From a bacterium (GTDB taxonomy: Bacteria; AUK180), in assembly GCA_021162505.1 (NCBI GenBank), contig JAGGYO010000146.1, positions 1 through 18,546 on the forward strand: DNA of 18,546 nucleotides, written 5' to 3'. The position numbers and the translations under genes were made by a program. The number at the start of each line of letters is the position of its first letter. Within the stretch, counting starts at the first letter, position 1. The notes beneath the pieces were generated by a model, which saw nothing but the letters and a program-made list of their open reading frames with translations, did no database searches and was not told the DNA's origin. Shown here piece after piece: positions 7,327-14,766 of the stretch.

Positions 7327-8472
7327 TGCAAAGAACATTAAGATTCCGAATATGGGAAAACTGAGAAGTTTATTTGAAGCTTTATCATAAATAAATCCGC
7401 TTATCATTCCACCGAAAAAAACGCCAAGATTTTGAAGGGTATTCAATAATCCTATCTTTTTACCAAATTTCTTATTACATAAAAGTTTTAATAAATTCCT
7501 ACTTAGAGGTGAATTTATTTTTGTAAGGATAAATAGCAGTATCAAAAGGAAAAAAATAATAAACTTATTTACGGGAAAATAAAAAAGCAAAAGCACGATC
7601 GTTAAAAGAGAATATGTGGATAAGGTTTTGATCCGCCAATTTTTTACTGAAACATTGCTATTGACAAAATACATAAAAAAGAGTGAAGTGAGAACTAAAA
7701 TTCCATAAGTTACGGTGGTCAGAAAAGTAGTAAACCCGTAAATTTCCTTTATATAAATAATAATGATGGCATTCATTACACTTAATACCAATCCGTTGAT
7801 AAATACGGATATGAGTACGGCAATATATATGCTTTTATTATTTGTTATAGGATCTATTGCCGAGTTATCTTCATTTTTGTTTTGTTCTTTTATGTCATTT
7901 GAGTAGATAAGTGTTTTGGAAAAGAAAAAAAGATAAAGGAAAACAAAGCCGGTGATAAGAAAGAAGTAGGGGAAGAAAGACATTTCATTGTCCCCTAAGA
8001 ACATTTTAAATAAAAAAATTAGAAGAGCCGATAAAAATATACCAACGATGCCTCCCAAATTTCCTCCTACAAAATACATTGATATGGCTTTATTGCTTTT
8101 CTCCTTTGCCTGTACCATGGTCTCGATCTGAATAATAGGCCAGAGTATACCTGCCATTATTCCTTGGATCGGTCTTAAAATAAAAAATGCAATGATCGTA
8201 TGAAAAGGAAAATAAATAAATGTTATAAATGCAATTATCAAAAAACAGTAAGAGATTATTTTAGAAAAATTGACTTTTTTATCCCATAATATTCCATTAT
8301 AACTTGATGATATTGCTCTTGCGATCATATATAGAGATGTGGTAAGCCCAATGAGAAAAGCAGAGACCCCTTGATTTCTCAGTAAAATAGGAATTATGGG
8401 TTTAAGAATACCAATGCCAACCATGGCAATAAAACCGTGCAAAATAAATTTCTTAACATTTTTACTGAACAT
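7279..8472 (-). CDS. MFS family transporter
   Basis: This 397-residue, highly hydrophobic protein has about 12 predicted membrane helices in two bundles split by a charged, Asn-rich central loop near residues 185-210. MFS features are GILWDKK in the loop after the second helix (degenerate motif A), RPIQGIMAGILWP in the fourth helix, and GVFFGGMISGFIYDK near the eleventh. Substrate cannot be told from sequence; it could be a drug or metabolite exporter. It is the only minus-strand gene. It converges on the AsmA-like gene with a 48-bp coding overlap and diverges from the PilT/PilU gene across 88 bp. No good Shine-Dalgarno precedes the ATG (AGGA ends only 1 nt before it). Confidence 0.85.
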   Translation of the reverse strand: MFSKNVKKFILHGFIAMVGIGILKPIIPILLRNQGVSAFLIGLTTSLYMIARAISSSYNGILWDKKVNFSKIISYCFLIIAFITFIYFPFHTIIAFFILRPIQGIMAGILWPIIQIETMVQAKEKSNKAISMYFVGGNLGGIVGIFLSALLIFLFKMFLGDNEMSFFPYFFLITGFVFLYLFFFSKTLIYSNDIKEQNKNEDNSAIDPITNNKSIYIAVLISVFINGLVLSVMNAIIIIYIKEIYGFTTFLTTVTYGILVLTSLFFMYFVNSNVSVKNWRIKTLSTYSLLTIVLLLFYFPVNKFIIFFLLILLFILTKINSPLSRNLLKLLCNKKFGKKIGLLNTLQNLGVFFGGMISGFIYDKASNKLLSFPIFGILMFFALLIFITAIFRRHTLK

Positions 8473-8477
8473 ATCCT

Positions 8478-8506
8478 ATAATAGCAAAATTATTAATAAA
8501 AACCAA
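8478..8506 (-). promoter_or_regulatory. Candidate minus-strand promoter for the MFS gene
   Basis: Reading the minus strand, TTGGTT (8506-8501) and TATTAT (8483-8478, 5/6 to consensus) are 17 bp apart. The -10 ends only 5 nt before the ATG at 8472, so transcription would begin at or within the start codon, giving a leaderless mRNA. The -35 is poor (3/6), so the call is tentative. Confidence 0.3.
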
Positions 8507-8514
8507 AAATTCCC

Positions 8515-8543
8515 TTTACATTTAACAAAATATTTTATATAAT
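8515..8543 (+). promoter_or_regulatory. Sigma-70-type promoter for the PilT/PilU operon
   Basis: TTTACA (8515-8520, 5/6) and a perfect TATAAT (8538-8543) are separated by exactly 17 bp. Predicted start is near 8550, only about 11 nt before the ATG at 8561, so the AAAGGAG ribosome binding site (8549-8555) would lie at the extreme 5' end of the mRNA. It lies back-to-back with the candidate minus-strand promoter. Confidence 0.7.
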
Positions 8544-8560
8544 ATAAGAAAGGAGCAATT

Positions 8561-9733
8561 ATGGCAACATCGAATCCAATACTCAATATTTTGCAGACAA
8601 TGGTGCAAAAGAAAGCATCCGACCTTCATTTTAGAACGGGTAAACACCCCATAATGAGGATAAATGGGGAATTGGTCACCTCAACTTTCCCATTGGTTTC
8701 AAAGGCGGGAATGGAAAAAATTGCTAAGTACTTTTCACAATCAGAGAAAAAATTTAATAAATTTGTGGAAGAAAAAGAACTTGATATTGCTTTTGAAGAG
8801 AAAGGTATAGCAAGATTTAGAATAAATTTATTTTTTGAAAAGGGTAATATTGGCTGCGTTATAAGACATGTGCCCATTAATATACCCTCATTCAAAGAAT
8901 TGAGTTTACCCCCTGTAATAAAGGATATTGCCAGCAATGAAAGAGGCCTTGTGCTTGTAACCGGTACAACGGGTTCAGGTAAATCAACTACATTAGCAGC
9001 AATGGTAGATTATATTAATCATCATTTTAAAAAACATATTGTTACCATTGAGGACCCCATTGAATTTTTACATGAAGATGCTTTGTCTGTTATTACGCAA
9101 AGGGAGGTAGGAATAGACACCAAAGATTTCCACAATTCCTTGAAGTATGCACTAAGACAGGATCCCGATGTTATTCTTGTTGGTGAGATGCGAGATGAAG
9201 AAACAGTGGGTGCTGCGATTTCGGCTGCCGAAACAGGCCATTTGGTCTTTGGTACCTTGCACACAATTAATTCTTTACAAACCATAAACAGGATCATCGA
9301 CTTTTTTCCACCTGCACATCAAGAGCAGATCAGAATACAGCTTGCATTCACTTTAAAAGCGGTAATTTCCATGAGATTATTACCAAGGATTGATATTGAA
9401 AGTAGGGTTCCTGCTTTGGAGATAATGATAGTTAATGAAAATATAAAAGAACTCATGCAGGATAAGCACAAAATACCTGAGATTGCAGATGCTATGAAAA
9501 ATGGCCAGCAATATGGAATGCAGACATTTGATCAGCATTTGATAAAGCTTTTTCAGAAGCACATTATATCAGAAGATACAGCGAAGCAGAATGCGAATTC
9601 TCCCGCCGATCTTGCACTTGCAATTAAAGGTTATTCCGTTCAAGGAGGAGCAGAAGGTTCCGCTTCTTCAAATCCTAATAAAGAGATCTCACAAGAATTT
9701 GGTGATGATACGGAATCCGATTTCACAGATTAA
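8561..9733 (+). CDS. pilT: PilT/PilU-family type IV pilus retraction ATPase
   Basis: This 390-residue protein is a cytoplasmic hexameric ATPase that powers pilus retraction (twitching, DNA uptake, adhesion). The N-terminal domain contains ASDLHFRTG (19-27). The core has Walker A GTTGSGKST (135-143), Asp box VTIEDPIEF (161-169), Walker B DPDVILVGEMRDEET (201-215) and His box GHLVFGTLHT (226-235). The canonical PilT AIRNLIRE-type segment is not conserved here (ENIKELMQDKHK, 293-304), and the C-terminal part (YGMQTFDQHLIKLF, then NSPADLALAIKG) reads more like PilU, so the paralog is uncertain. An acidic Ser/Glu/Asp-rich tail (about 362-390) extends it beyond the usual length. AAAGGAG 5 nt upstream supports the start. 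It leads an operon with the helicase gene 5 bp downstream; no pilin or other pil genes are in view. Confidence 0.93.
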   Translation: MATSNPILNILQTMVQKKASDLHFRTGKHPIMRINGELVTSTFPLVSKAGMEKIAKYFSQSEKKFNKFVEEKELDIAFEEKGIARFRINLFFEKGNIGCVIRHVPINIPSFKELSLPPVIKDIASNERGLVLVTGTTGSGKSTTLAAMVDYINHHFKKHIVTIEDPIEFLHEDALSVITQREVGIDTKDFHNSLKYALRQDPDVILVGEMRDEETVGAAISAAETGHLVFGTLHTINSLQTINRIIDFFPPAHQEQIRIQLAFTLKAVISMRLLPRIDIESRVPALEIMIVNENIKELMQDKHKIPEIADAMKNGQQYGMQTFDQHLIKLFQKHIISEDTAKQNANSPADLALAIKGYSVQGGAEGSASSNPNKEISQEFGDDTESDFTD

Positions 9734-9738
9734 TATAA

Positions 9739-11892
9739 ATGGTTCGCTTTTCACTTAATAATGACCTTAATGAAGAACAGATAAAGATTGTCCAGTCAAA
9801 AGCCACCGCCAATCTTATATTTGCAGGTGCCGGTACAGGGAAGACCAGGACAGTTCTATACAAGATCATTCATATTTTAATGACAGAGAAACCACATCTT
9901 TACAATTTTTTTATTACCACATTCACCAATAAGGCAGCAGATGAATTAAGGGAGAGAATATCAAAATACACTGATCAAAAGATCTTTTTCCCTTACCTTG
10001 GTACATTTCATTCTCTTTCAGCGAGAATTTTAAGGAAATATATTGATATCATTGGTTTTAAAAAGGATTTTACAATATACGATGAAAGTGATTCCGTAAG
10101 GGTTTTGAAAAGAGAATTACCAAAGGAATTATTGGATGAATACAAGCCGGAAAAAATATTGAAAATATTCAGTTTTTACAAAGAAAATCATTTTGAGACC
10201 AATGAAAACCTACCAAAGGAATTTCAGGTATCGTTCAATAAATATGAAGCTGCTTTAAAAAGATACAATGCTTTTGATTTCTCAGATCTTTTAGAAAAGC
10301 TTATTTTACTTTTTACTGAAAGAGATGATGTCTTGCTTGATCTCACCAAGTATTTAAAATTTCTTTTTGTGGATGAATTTCAAGATACGAACCTAGCACA
10401 ATACAAAATTTTGAAATTGCTTTGGAGTGGTATCAGCAGACAACATAAAGATCCATATTTAATGGTAGTTGGCGATGAAAATCAAAGTATTTACGGTTTT
10501 AGAAACGCAAATGTTGAAAATATTCTTAATTTCCCAAAGGATTTTAAAGATACAAAGGTTTTCACCTTGGATATGAATTACAGATCTACTAATGAAATAT
10601 TAAGTGTAGCAAAATATCTTGCCTTTAAGAATCCATATAAGACCGAAAACCTCAAGTCGGCAAATGAGATCTCAGGTGAAAAAGTAAAGTATGCTATCTT
10701 ACAAACAGATCGCGATGAGGCAAGGTATATTATTGAGGAAATTGAAAAACTATATGAATCAGGTATTAAATACGGTGATATCGCAGTATTTTTTAGGACC
10801 AATTTTCAGATTCGCTTATTGGAAACCTATTTTGCAGATGCTCAATTACCTCATGTCGTTGTAGGTGCGCAGAAGTTTTACGAAAGAATGGAAATTAAAG
10901 ATGTATTATCGTATGTAAAATATATTGTCAATGAAAACGATCTCATCAGTTTTATCCGAATGGTCAATGTTCCTAAAAGAGGAATAGGAAAGGCCACCCT
11001 TGAGAAGATCGTCAAAAAAGTTCAGAAAGATCTTAAAATATACGAAGCCATAGAAGAATTGTTCAAAGAGAAGGGAATTTCTAAAAAACAGCATGAAACC
11101 CTCAATGTTCTATTGAACCTCATAGATAAATATAGAGCAATGGAAAAATCCCCGGCTGACATTACATTAGAATTGCTGGAAGATATAAATTATTTTGAGT
11201 ATTTAAACGATTTCGACGAAGAGAAAGCGGATTCGAGAAAGGATAATGTGAAATATCTTTTAAAGGAGATCAAGCGTTTAGAATTCGAGGATGGCTTAGC
11301 GACGCTTTTTGATATAATTGAACGGCTTTCACTTTACTCTTCCGTTGATGCTTGGGAGAAGGGTAAGGCGGTTAATTTGATGACATTACATCTTTCCAAA
11401 GGATTGGAGTTTGATGCTGTATTTATATCGGGTGTAGAAGAAGGGATTATCCCACATCAGAATTCTAAGGATAAAAAAGAAATAGCAGATGAACAGCGAT
11501 TATTATATGTCGGTATAACAAGAGGGAAAAAATATGTTTATTTGACCAGAGCATCTTCTCGTTTCAAATATGGAAATATTGAGGCGAATAAAGAGTCATG
11601 TTTTATTGAAAGGATACCGGATAAAGAATTTAATATATTCGAACCGGGGTTCATTTTTAGGTCAAGGGAGAATGATTTTCATAAAAGAACATTGATAAAA
11701 AATATATCTGTAGAAAGAGGATCCGGATCAATAACAGGATTTAAAAAAGGCGAAAAGGTCCGCCATAAAAAATTTGGTGTTGGTCTTGTTATAGATTCAT
11801 TTATTGACGGAGAATATACGAAGGTAAATATTCGTTTTTATAAATATGGAAAAAAGACCATTATTGCAAAATTTTTGGAGAAATATATATGA
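9739..11892 (+). CDS. pcrA: PcrA/UvrD superfamily 1A DNA helicase
   Basis: This 717-residue ATP-dependent 3'-5' helicase is of the type acting in nucleotide excision repair, replication restart and removal of RecA or transcription complexes. All core motifs are present: Walker A GAGTGKT (30-36), TFTNKAADEL (61-70), GTFHSL (88-93), DEAD-like VDEFQDTN (211-218), GDENQSIYGFR (245-255), NYRST (280-284), MTLHLSKGLEFD (548-559) and EQRLLYVGITR (585-595). Residues about 665-717 (GEKVRHKKFGVG...) form the C-terminal Tudor-like domain of PcrA/UvrD that contacts RNA polymerase, so the gene is full length. It starts 5 bp after the PilT/PilU stop with no clear Shine-Dalgarno, and its stop overlaps the next start (ATGA), so coupled translation is likely. 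Confidence 0.95.
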   Translation: MVRFSLNNDLNEEQIKIVQSKATANLIFAGAGTGKTRTVLYKIIHILMTEKPHLYNFFITTFTNKAADELRERISKYTDQKIFFPYLGTFHSLSARILRKYIDIIGFKKDFTIYDESDSVRVLKRELPKELLDEYKPEKILKIFSFYKENHFETNENLPKEFQVSFNKYEAALKRYNAFDFSDLLEKLILLFTERDDVLLDLTKYLKFLFVDEFQDTNLAQYKILKLLWSGISRQHKDPYLMVVGDENQSIYGFRNANVENILNFPKDFKDTKVFTLDMNYRSTNEILSVAKYLAFKNPYKTENLKSANEISGEKVKYAILQTDRDEARYIIEEIEKLYESGIKYGDIAVFFRTNFQIRLLETYFADAQLPHVVVGAQKFYERMEIKDVLSYVKYIVNENDLISFIRMVNVPKRGIGKATLEKIVKKVQKDLKIYEAIEELFKEKGISKKQHETLNVLLNLIDKYRAMEKSPADITLELLEDINYFEYLNDFDEEKADSRKDNVKYLLKEIKRLEFEDGLATLFDIIERLSLYSSVDAWEKGKAVNLMTLHLSKGLEFDAVFISGVEEGIIPHQNSKDKKEIADEQRLLYVGITRGKKYVYLTRASSRFKYGNIEANKESCFIERIPDKEFNIFEPGFIFRSRENDFHKRTLIKNISVERGSGSITGFKKGEKVRHKKFGVGLVIDSFIDGEYTKVNIRFYKYGKKTIIAKFLEKYI

Positions 11893-12776
11893 CATTATTT
11901 AAAAAATACAAAACCTTTGATTGGGCATTTAATATATACTTATTGGCAGTAATTATACTAATTACAATATTCGCACCGGGAAAGGTAAACAATTGGTATA
12001 CATTCGTACTAAAAGACATTATGTTCATCCTCATAGTGAATATAATAATATATTCCTATACCGAAAGGTCTAATAAAATATTAAAGTTCATTCGTTATTG
12101 GTATCCAATTATGCTATTCAGTATAAATTATAGCGATATGGGTCATATGGCTTTTATTATTGTTCCACAATTGCAGGATCCTATAATCAATATTATTGAA
12201 ATGAAGATATTCGGTGTTCATCCCACATGGTGGATAGAAAAGCATCTGTTTTACAGACCGCTTCTTGAAACCTTGACCCTCGGTTATATGTCTTATTATC
12301 TTATTTTACCACTTTTAGGTTTTATATTATATTTCAAGCGTAAGACATTATTTGAATACGAGCATCTTATATTTACAGTGGCGGTTACATTTTATTTTTG
12401 CTATCTTTTTTTTATATTTTTCCCCGTTGACGGACCATGGAGATTTCATCCTATCCTGGACCATTTTACAATGCCTACTGCCGGTTATATATTAGTCCCG
12501 TTGCAAAAGAAGATAATGGGTTTTGCAATGGAACATAGCGGGTGTTTCCCTTCCTCTCATGTAGCAGTGGCTACGGTGGTATTATTAAATGCACAGAAAT
12601 TTGTAAAAAAGATATTCCCATATTATCTTGTGATCGTAATTTTGCTTTTCTTTGCAACTTTCTTCATGAGATATCACTATATTATTGATGCGGTTTTCGG
12701 GATGATATTTGGAATAATAATATTTAATATTTTAAGCAGGTTATACTATAAATGGAATCCAAGGAATTTGACTTAA
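11889..12776 (+). CDS. PAP2-family membrane phosphatase/phosphotransferase
   Basis: This 295-residue integral membrane protein has about six or seven hydrophobic helices and the PAP2 active site: PSSHVA (221-226, His224) and RYHYIIDAVFG (261-271, His263 and Asp267). DGPWRF (181-186) sits where the first, more variable PAP2 motif is expected and resembles the GPWR form of Aur1/inositol-phosphotransferase-like members (PAP2_3). Such enzymes act on lipid phosphates or undecaprenyl pyrophosphate, or transfer phospho-alcohol headgroups. The substrate here is unknown. The start overlaps the helicase stop by 4 bp and the 3' end overlaps mnmG by 25 bp, so it is embedded in the operon. Family assignment is solid; reaction is inferred. 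Confidence 0.87.
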   Translation: MTLFKKYKTFDWAFNIYLLAVIILITIFAPGKVNNWYTFVLKDIMFILIVNIIIYSYTERSNKILKFIRYWYPIMLFSINYSDMGHMAFIIVPQLQDPIINIIEMKIFGVHPTWWIEKHLFYRPLLETLTLGYMSYYLILPLLGFILYFKRKTLFEYEHLIFTVAVTFYFCYLFFIFFPVDGPWRFHPILDHFTMPTAGYILVPLQKKIMGFAMEHSGCFPSSHVAVATVVLLNAQKFVKKIFPYYLVIVILLFFATFFMRYHYIIDAVFGMIFGIIIFNILSRLYYKWNPRNLT

Positions 12777-14551
12777 TAGTCATTGGTGCCGGTCATGCCG
12801 GACTAGAGGCAGCCCTTATTGCAGAGAAATTTAAATTAAATACTGCTTTAATTTCGTTGTCCTTTGAAAAGGTTGGCGATATGCCTTGCAATCCTTCCAT
12901 TGGTGGAATTGCAAAAGGGCATTTGGTCAGAGAGATCGATGTCTTGGGCGGTGAAATGGGAAAAGCCATTGATAATACAGGTATTCAATTTAGAATGCTA
13001 AATAAGTCAAAGGGTCCGGCTGTTTGGGGACCTAGGGCACAGGCGGATAAAAAAAGGTATATTGAATATTTTCAGGACATTTTAAAAAAGAGTAAAATTG
13101 AATTCATTGAAGATGAGGTTATTGGTATTTTAACAAAGAAAGACATTGTTCAAGGTGTAAATTTAAAAAATTCCGGAAAATTATTGTGTAAAAAGGTGAT
13201 CATTACTACTGGGACATTTTTAAGGGGGAAATTATTTGTAGGTGATGAAATAATATTAGGCGGAAGCTACGGTAATCCCCCTGCTAATGAATTATCACAA
13301 AGTTTAATGGATCTTGGATTTAAATTGGGTCGTTTGAAGACCGGAACACCTGCGAGAATAAAAAAGAACAGTATTGATTTTTCAAAGACCTTAGAACAAA
13401 AAGGTGATAATGAATCATATTCTTTTTCTCATTGGCATGATAAATATATTGATAACAAAGTATCATGTTTCATAACATTCACGAATAATAAAACACATGA
13501 GATAATCAGAGAGGGTTTGCAATATTCACCTTTATATACGGGTAAAATAGAGGGGATCGGTCCAAGATATTGCCCTTCAATTGAGGATAAGGTAGTAAAA
13601 TTTCCCACAAGAGAAAGACATCAGATATTTTTAGAACCAGAGGGTTTGGATAGTGATATAATTTATCCCAATGGGATCTCGTCATCATTACCCAAAAATT
13701 ATCAAGACAGATTTTTGAGAACCTTGCCGGGTCTGGAAAATATTGAGATCGTTAGATATGGCTATGCTGTGGAATATGATTTTGTAAATCCGGTCAATAA
13801 CCATAAGACATTGGAATCAAAACCAATTAAAGGATTATATTTTGCAGGGCAAATAAATGGGACATCGGGTTATGAAGAAGCAGCGGCACAAGGTCTAATG
13901 GCAGGTTATAATGCTTCATTATCCTTATTAAATGAACCTTCCTTTATTTTAAAGGAAAGTGAGGGCTACATTGGTGTCCTTATTGATGACCTTGTTTTAA
14001 AGGGTGTTGATGAACCATATAGATTATTCACATCACAGGCAAAGTATAGATTAATATTAAGGCAGGATAATGCAATTTATCGGTTAGGTGAATATGCAAA
14101 AGAATATGGGATATTAAGTGAGGAAGAAATAAATATTTATAATAATACTATTGAACAAAAAGAAAAGCTTAATGAACTTATAAAAGGAACCAAGATAAAG
14201 ATTGCCGGTAAGGGTGTTTCAATGAAACAATATATAAAGATGGACCTTTATAAGGGTATTGCATATATGGAAGAACATTTTATTGAACTTGATAAAAAAG
14301 TTATTTTCACAATGGCGAATGACATAAAATACTCAGGGTATATGGATAGATATAAAAAAAGAATGCTTAGCGAGGAAAAACTTAATATAAAAATCCCTGT
14401 TGATTTCGATTATGATAAGATAAGATCGTTAAAATCTGAAGCAAGGGAAAAATTTAAAAAAGTTAAACCCGAAACACTTCTCGATGCCTCAAAACTTCCT
14501 GGTATCAATGGTAATGATATTCAAACATTGTACATATTTCTGAAAAAATAA
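12752..14551 (+). CDS. mnmG: tRNA uridine-5-carboxymethylaminomethyl modification protein MnmG (GidA)
   Basis: This 599-residue FAD protein works with MnmE to install the (carboxymethyl)aminomethyl group on the wobble uridine (U34) of certain tRNAs. The Rossmann FAD-binding motif IGAGHAG (11-17) comes right after a short N-terminus, as in the family. MPCNPSIGGIAKGHLVREID (44-63) and RYCPSIEDK (272-280) carry the two conserved cysteines, Cys46 and Cys274. FAGQINGTSGYEEAAAQG is intact, and the C-terminal helical domain ends in LPGINGNDIQTLYIFLKK, matching the family's closing segment, so the gene is complete though slightly shorter than typical (about 620). The start lies inside the PAP2 gene (25-bp overlap). 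mnmE and rsmG, frequent neighbours elsewhere, are not in the window. It is the last gene of its operon; no clear terminator follows. Confidence 0.96.
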   Translation: MESKEFDLIVIGAGHAGLEAALIAEKFKLNTALISLSFEKVGDMPCNPSIGGIAKGHLVREIDVLGGEMGKAIDNTGIQFRMLNKSKGPAVWGPRAQADKKRYIEYFQDILKKSKIEFIEDEVIGILTKKDIVQGVNLKNSGKLLCKKVIITTGTFLRGKLFVGDEIILGGSYGNPPANELSQSLMDLGFKLGRLKTGTPARIKKNSIDFSKTLEQKGDNESYSFSHWHDKYIDNKVSCFITFTNNKTHEIIREGLQYSPLYTGKIEGIGPRYCPSIEDKVVKFPTRERHQIFLEPEGLDSDIIYPNGISSSLPKNYQDRFLRTLPGLENIEIVRYGYAVEYDFVNPVNNHKTLESKPIKGLYFAGQINGTSGYEEAAAQGLMAGYNASLSLLNEPSFILKESEGYIGVLIDDLVLKGVDEPYRLFTSQAKYRLILRQDNAIYRLGEYAKEYGILSEEEINIYNNTIEQKEKLNELIKGTKIKIAGKGVSMKQYIKMDLYKGIAYMEEHFIELDKKVIFTMANDIKYSGYMDRYKKRMLSEEKLNIKIPVDFDYDKIRSLKSEAREKFKKVKPETLLDASKLPGINGNDIQTLYIFLKK

Positions 14552-14590
14552 GTACCAAGTTGTGACTTTGCGACTTTTGACTGTATTTTA

Positions 14591-14619
14591 ACCGCAGAAC
14601 GCAAAGATCGCAGATAATG
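14591..14619. repeat. Possible degenerate CGCAG-type intergenic repeat
   Basis: The segment ACCGCAGAACGCAAAGATCG followed by CAGATAATG repeats a CGCA(G/A)A-like unit three times. It is more GC-rich than the surrounding intergenic DNA. I recall similar short CGCAGA-rich segments between genes in other environmental genomes, but this cannot be confirmed from one copy. Confidence 0.3.
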
Positions 14620-14718
14620 AAACAATAATTAAACCAAGAGTTGAAAATTGAGGTTAATAAAAACAGTATTTTGTGTTCAATAAATAGAGTTTAAATATAA
14701 AAAAAGATTTGTTTATTT

Positions 14719-14747
14719 TTTAAAAAAGTGTTAAAATTAAATATAAT
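14719..14747 (+). promoter_or_regulatory. Promoter of the beta-helix repeat protein gene
   Basis: A perfect -10 TATAAT (14742-14747) lies 17 bp after a -35-like TTTAAA (14719-14724, 4/6). Predicted start is near 14754, leaving a leader of about 13 nt before the ATG at 14767. AGGAG (14757-14761), 5 nt before the ATG, is the ribosome binding site. The match is good, but the region is very AT-rich. Confidence 0.55.
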
Positions 14748-14766
14748 GTAGAATATAGGAGAGGTT

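Larger units (their letters stand above)
14552..14766. other. Intergenic region between mnmG and the beta-helix gene
   Basis: This 215-bp AT-rich gap has no ORF. It contains a CGCAG-type degenerate repeat segment (14591-14619), a weak 7-bp inverted match (CTTTGCG 14566-14572 with CGCAAAG 14600-14606, 27-nt loop) and a promoter plus ribosome binding site at its 3' end. No GC-rich hairpin with a U-tract is seen, so the mnmG operon's termination is unexplained. Confidence 0.6.

Noticed and set aside
7712..7731. A second near-copy of the 5' inverted-repeat arm (ACGGTGGT followed by an AGAAAAGTAG-like stretch).
   Set aside because: It lies inside the MFS coding sequence, has an insertion and a mismatch, and encodes a normal transmembrane loop, so it is likely chance. 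ACGGTGGT at 12573 in the PAP2 gene is the same kind of coincidence.
14566..14606. Possible terminator hairpin after mnmG (CTTTGCG/CGCAAAG).
   Set aside because: The stem is only 7 bp with a 27-nt loop and no following U-tract. The TTTTTTAAAAAA palindrome near 14716 is too AT-rich to form a stable terminator.
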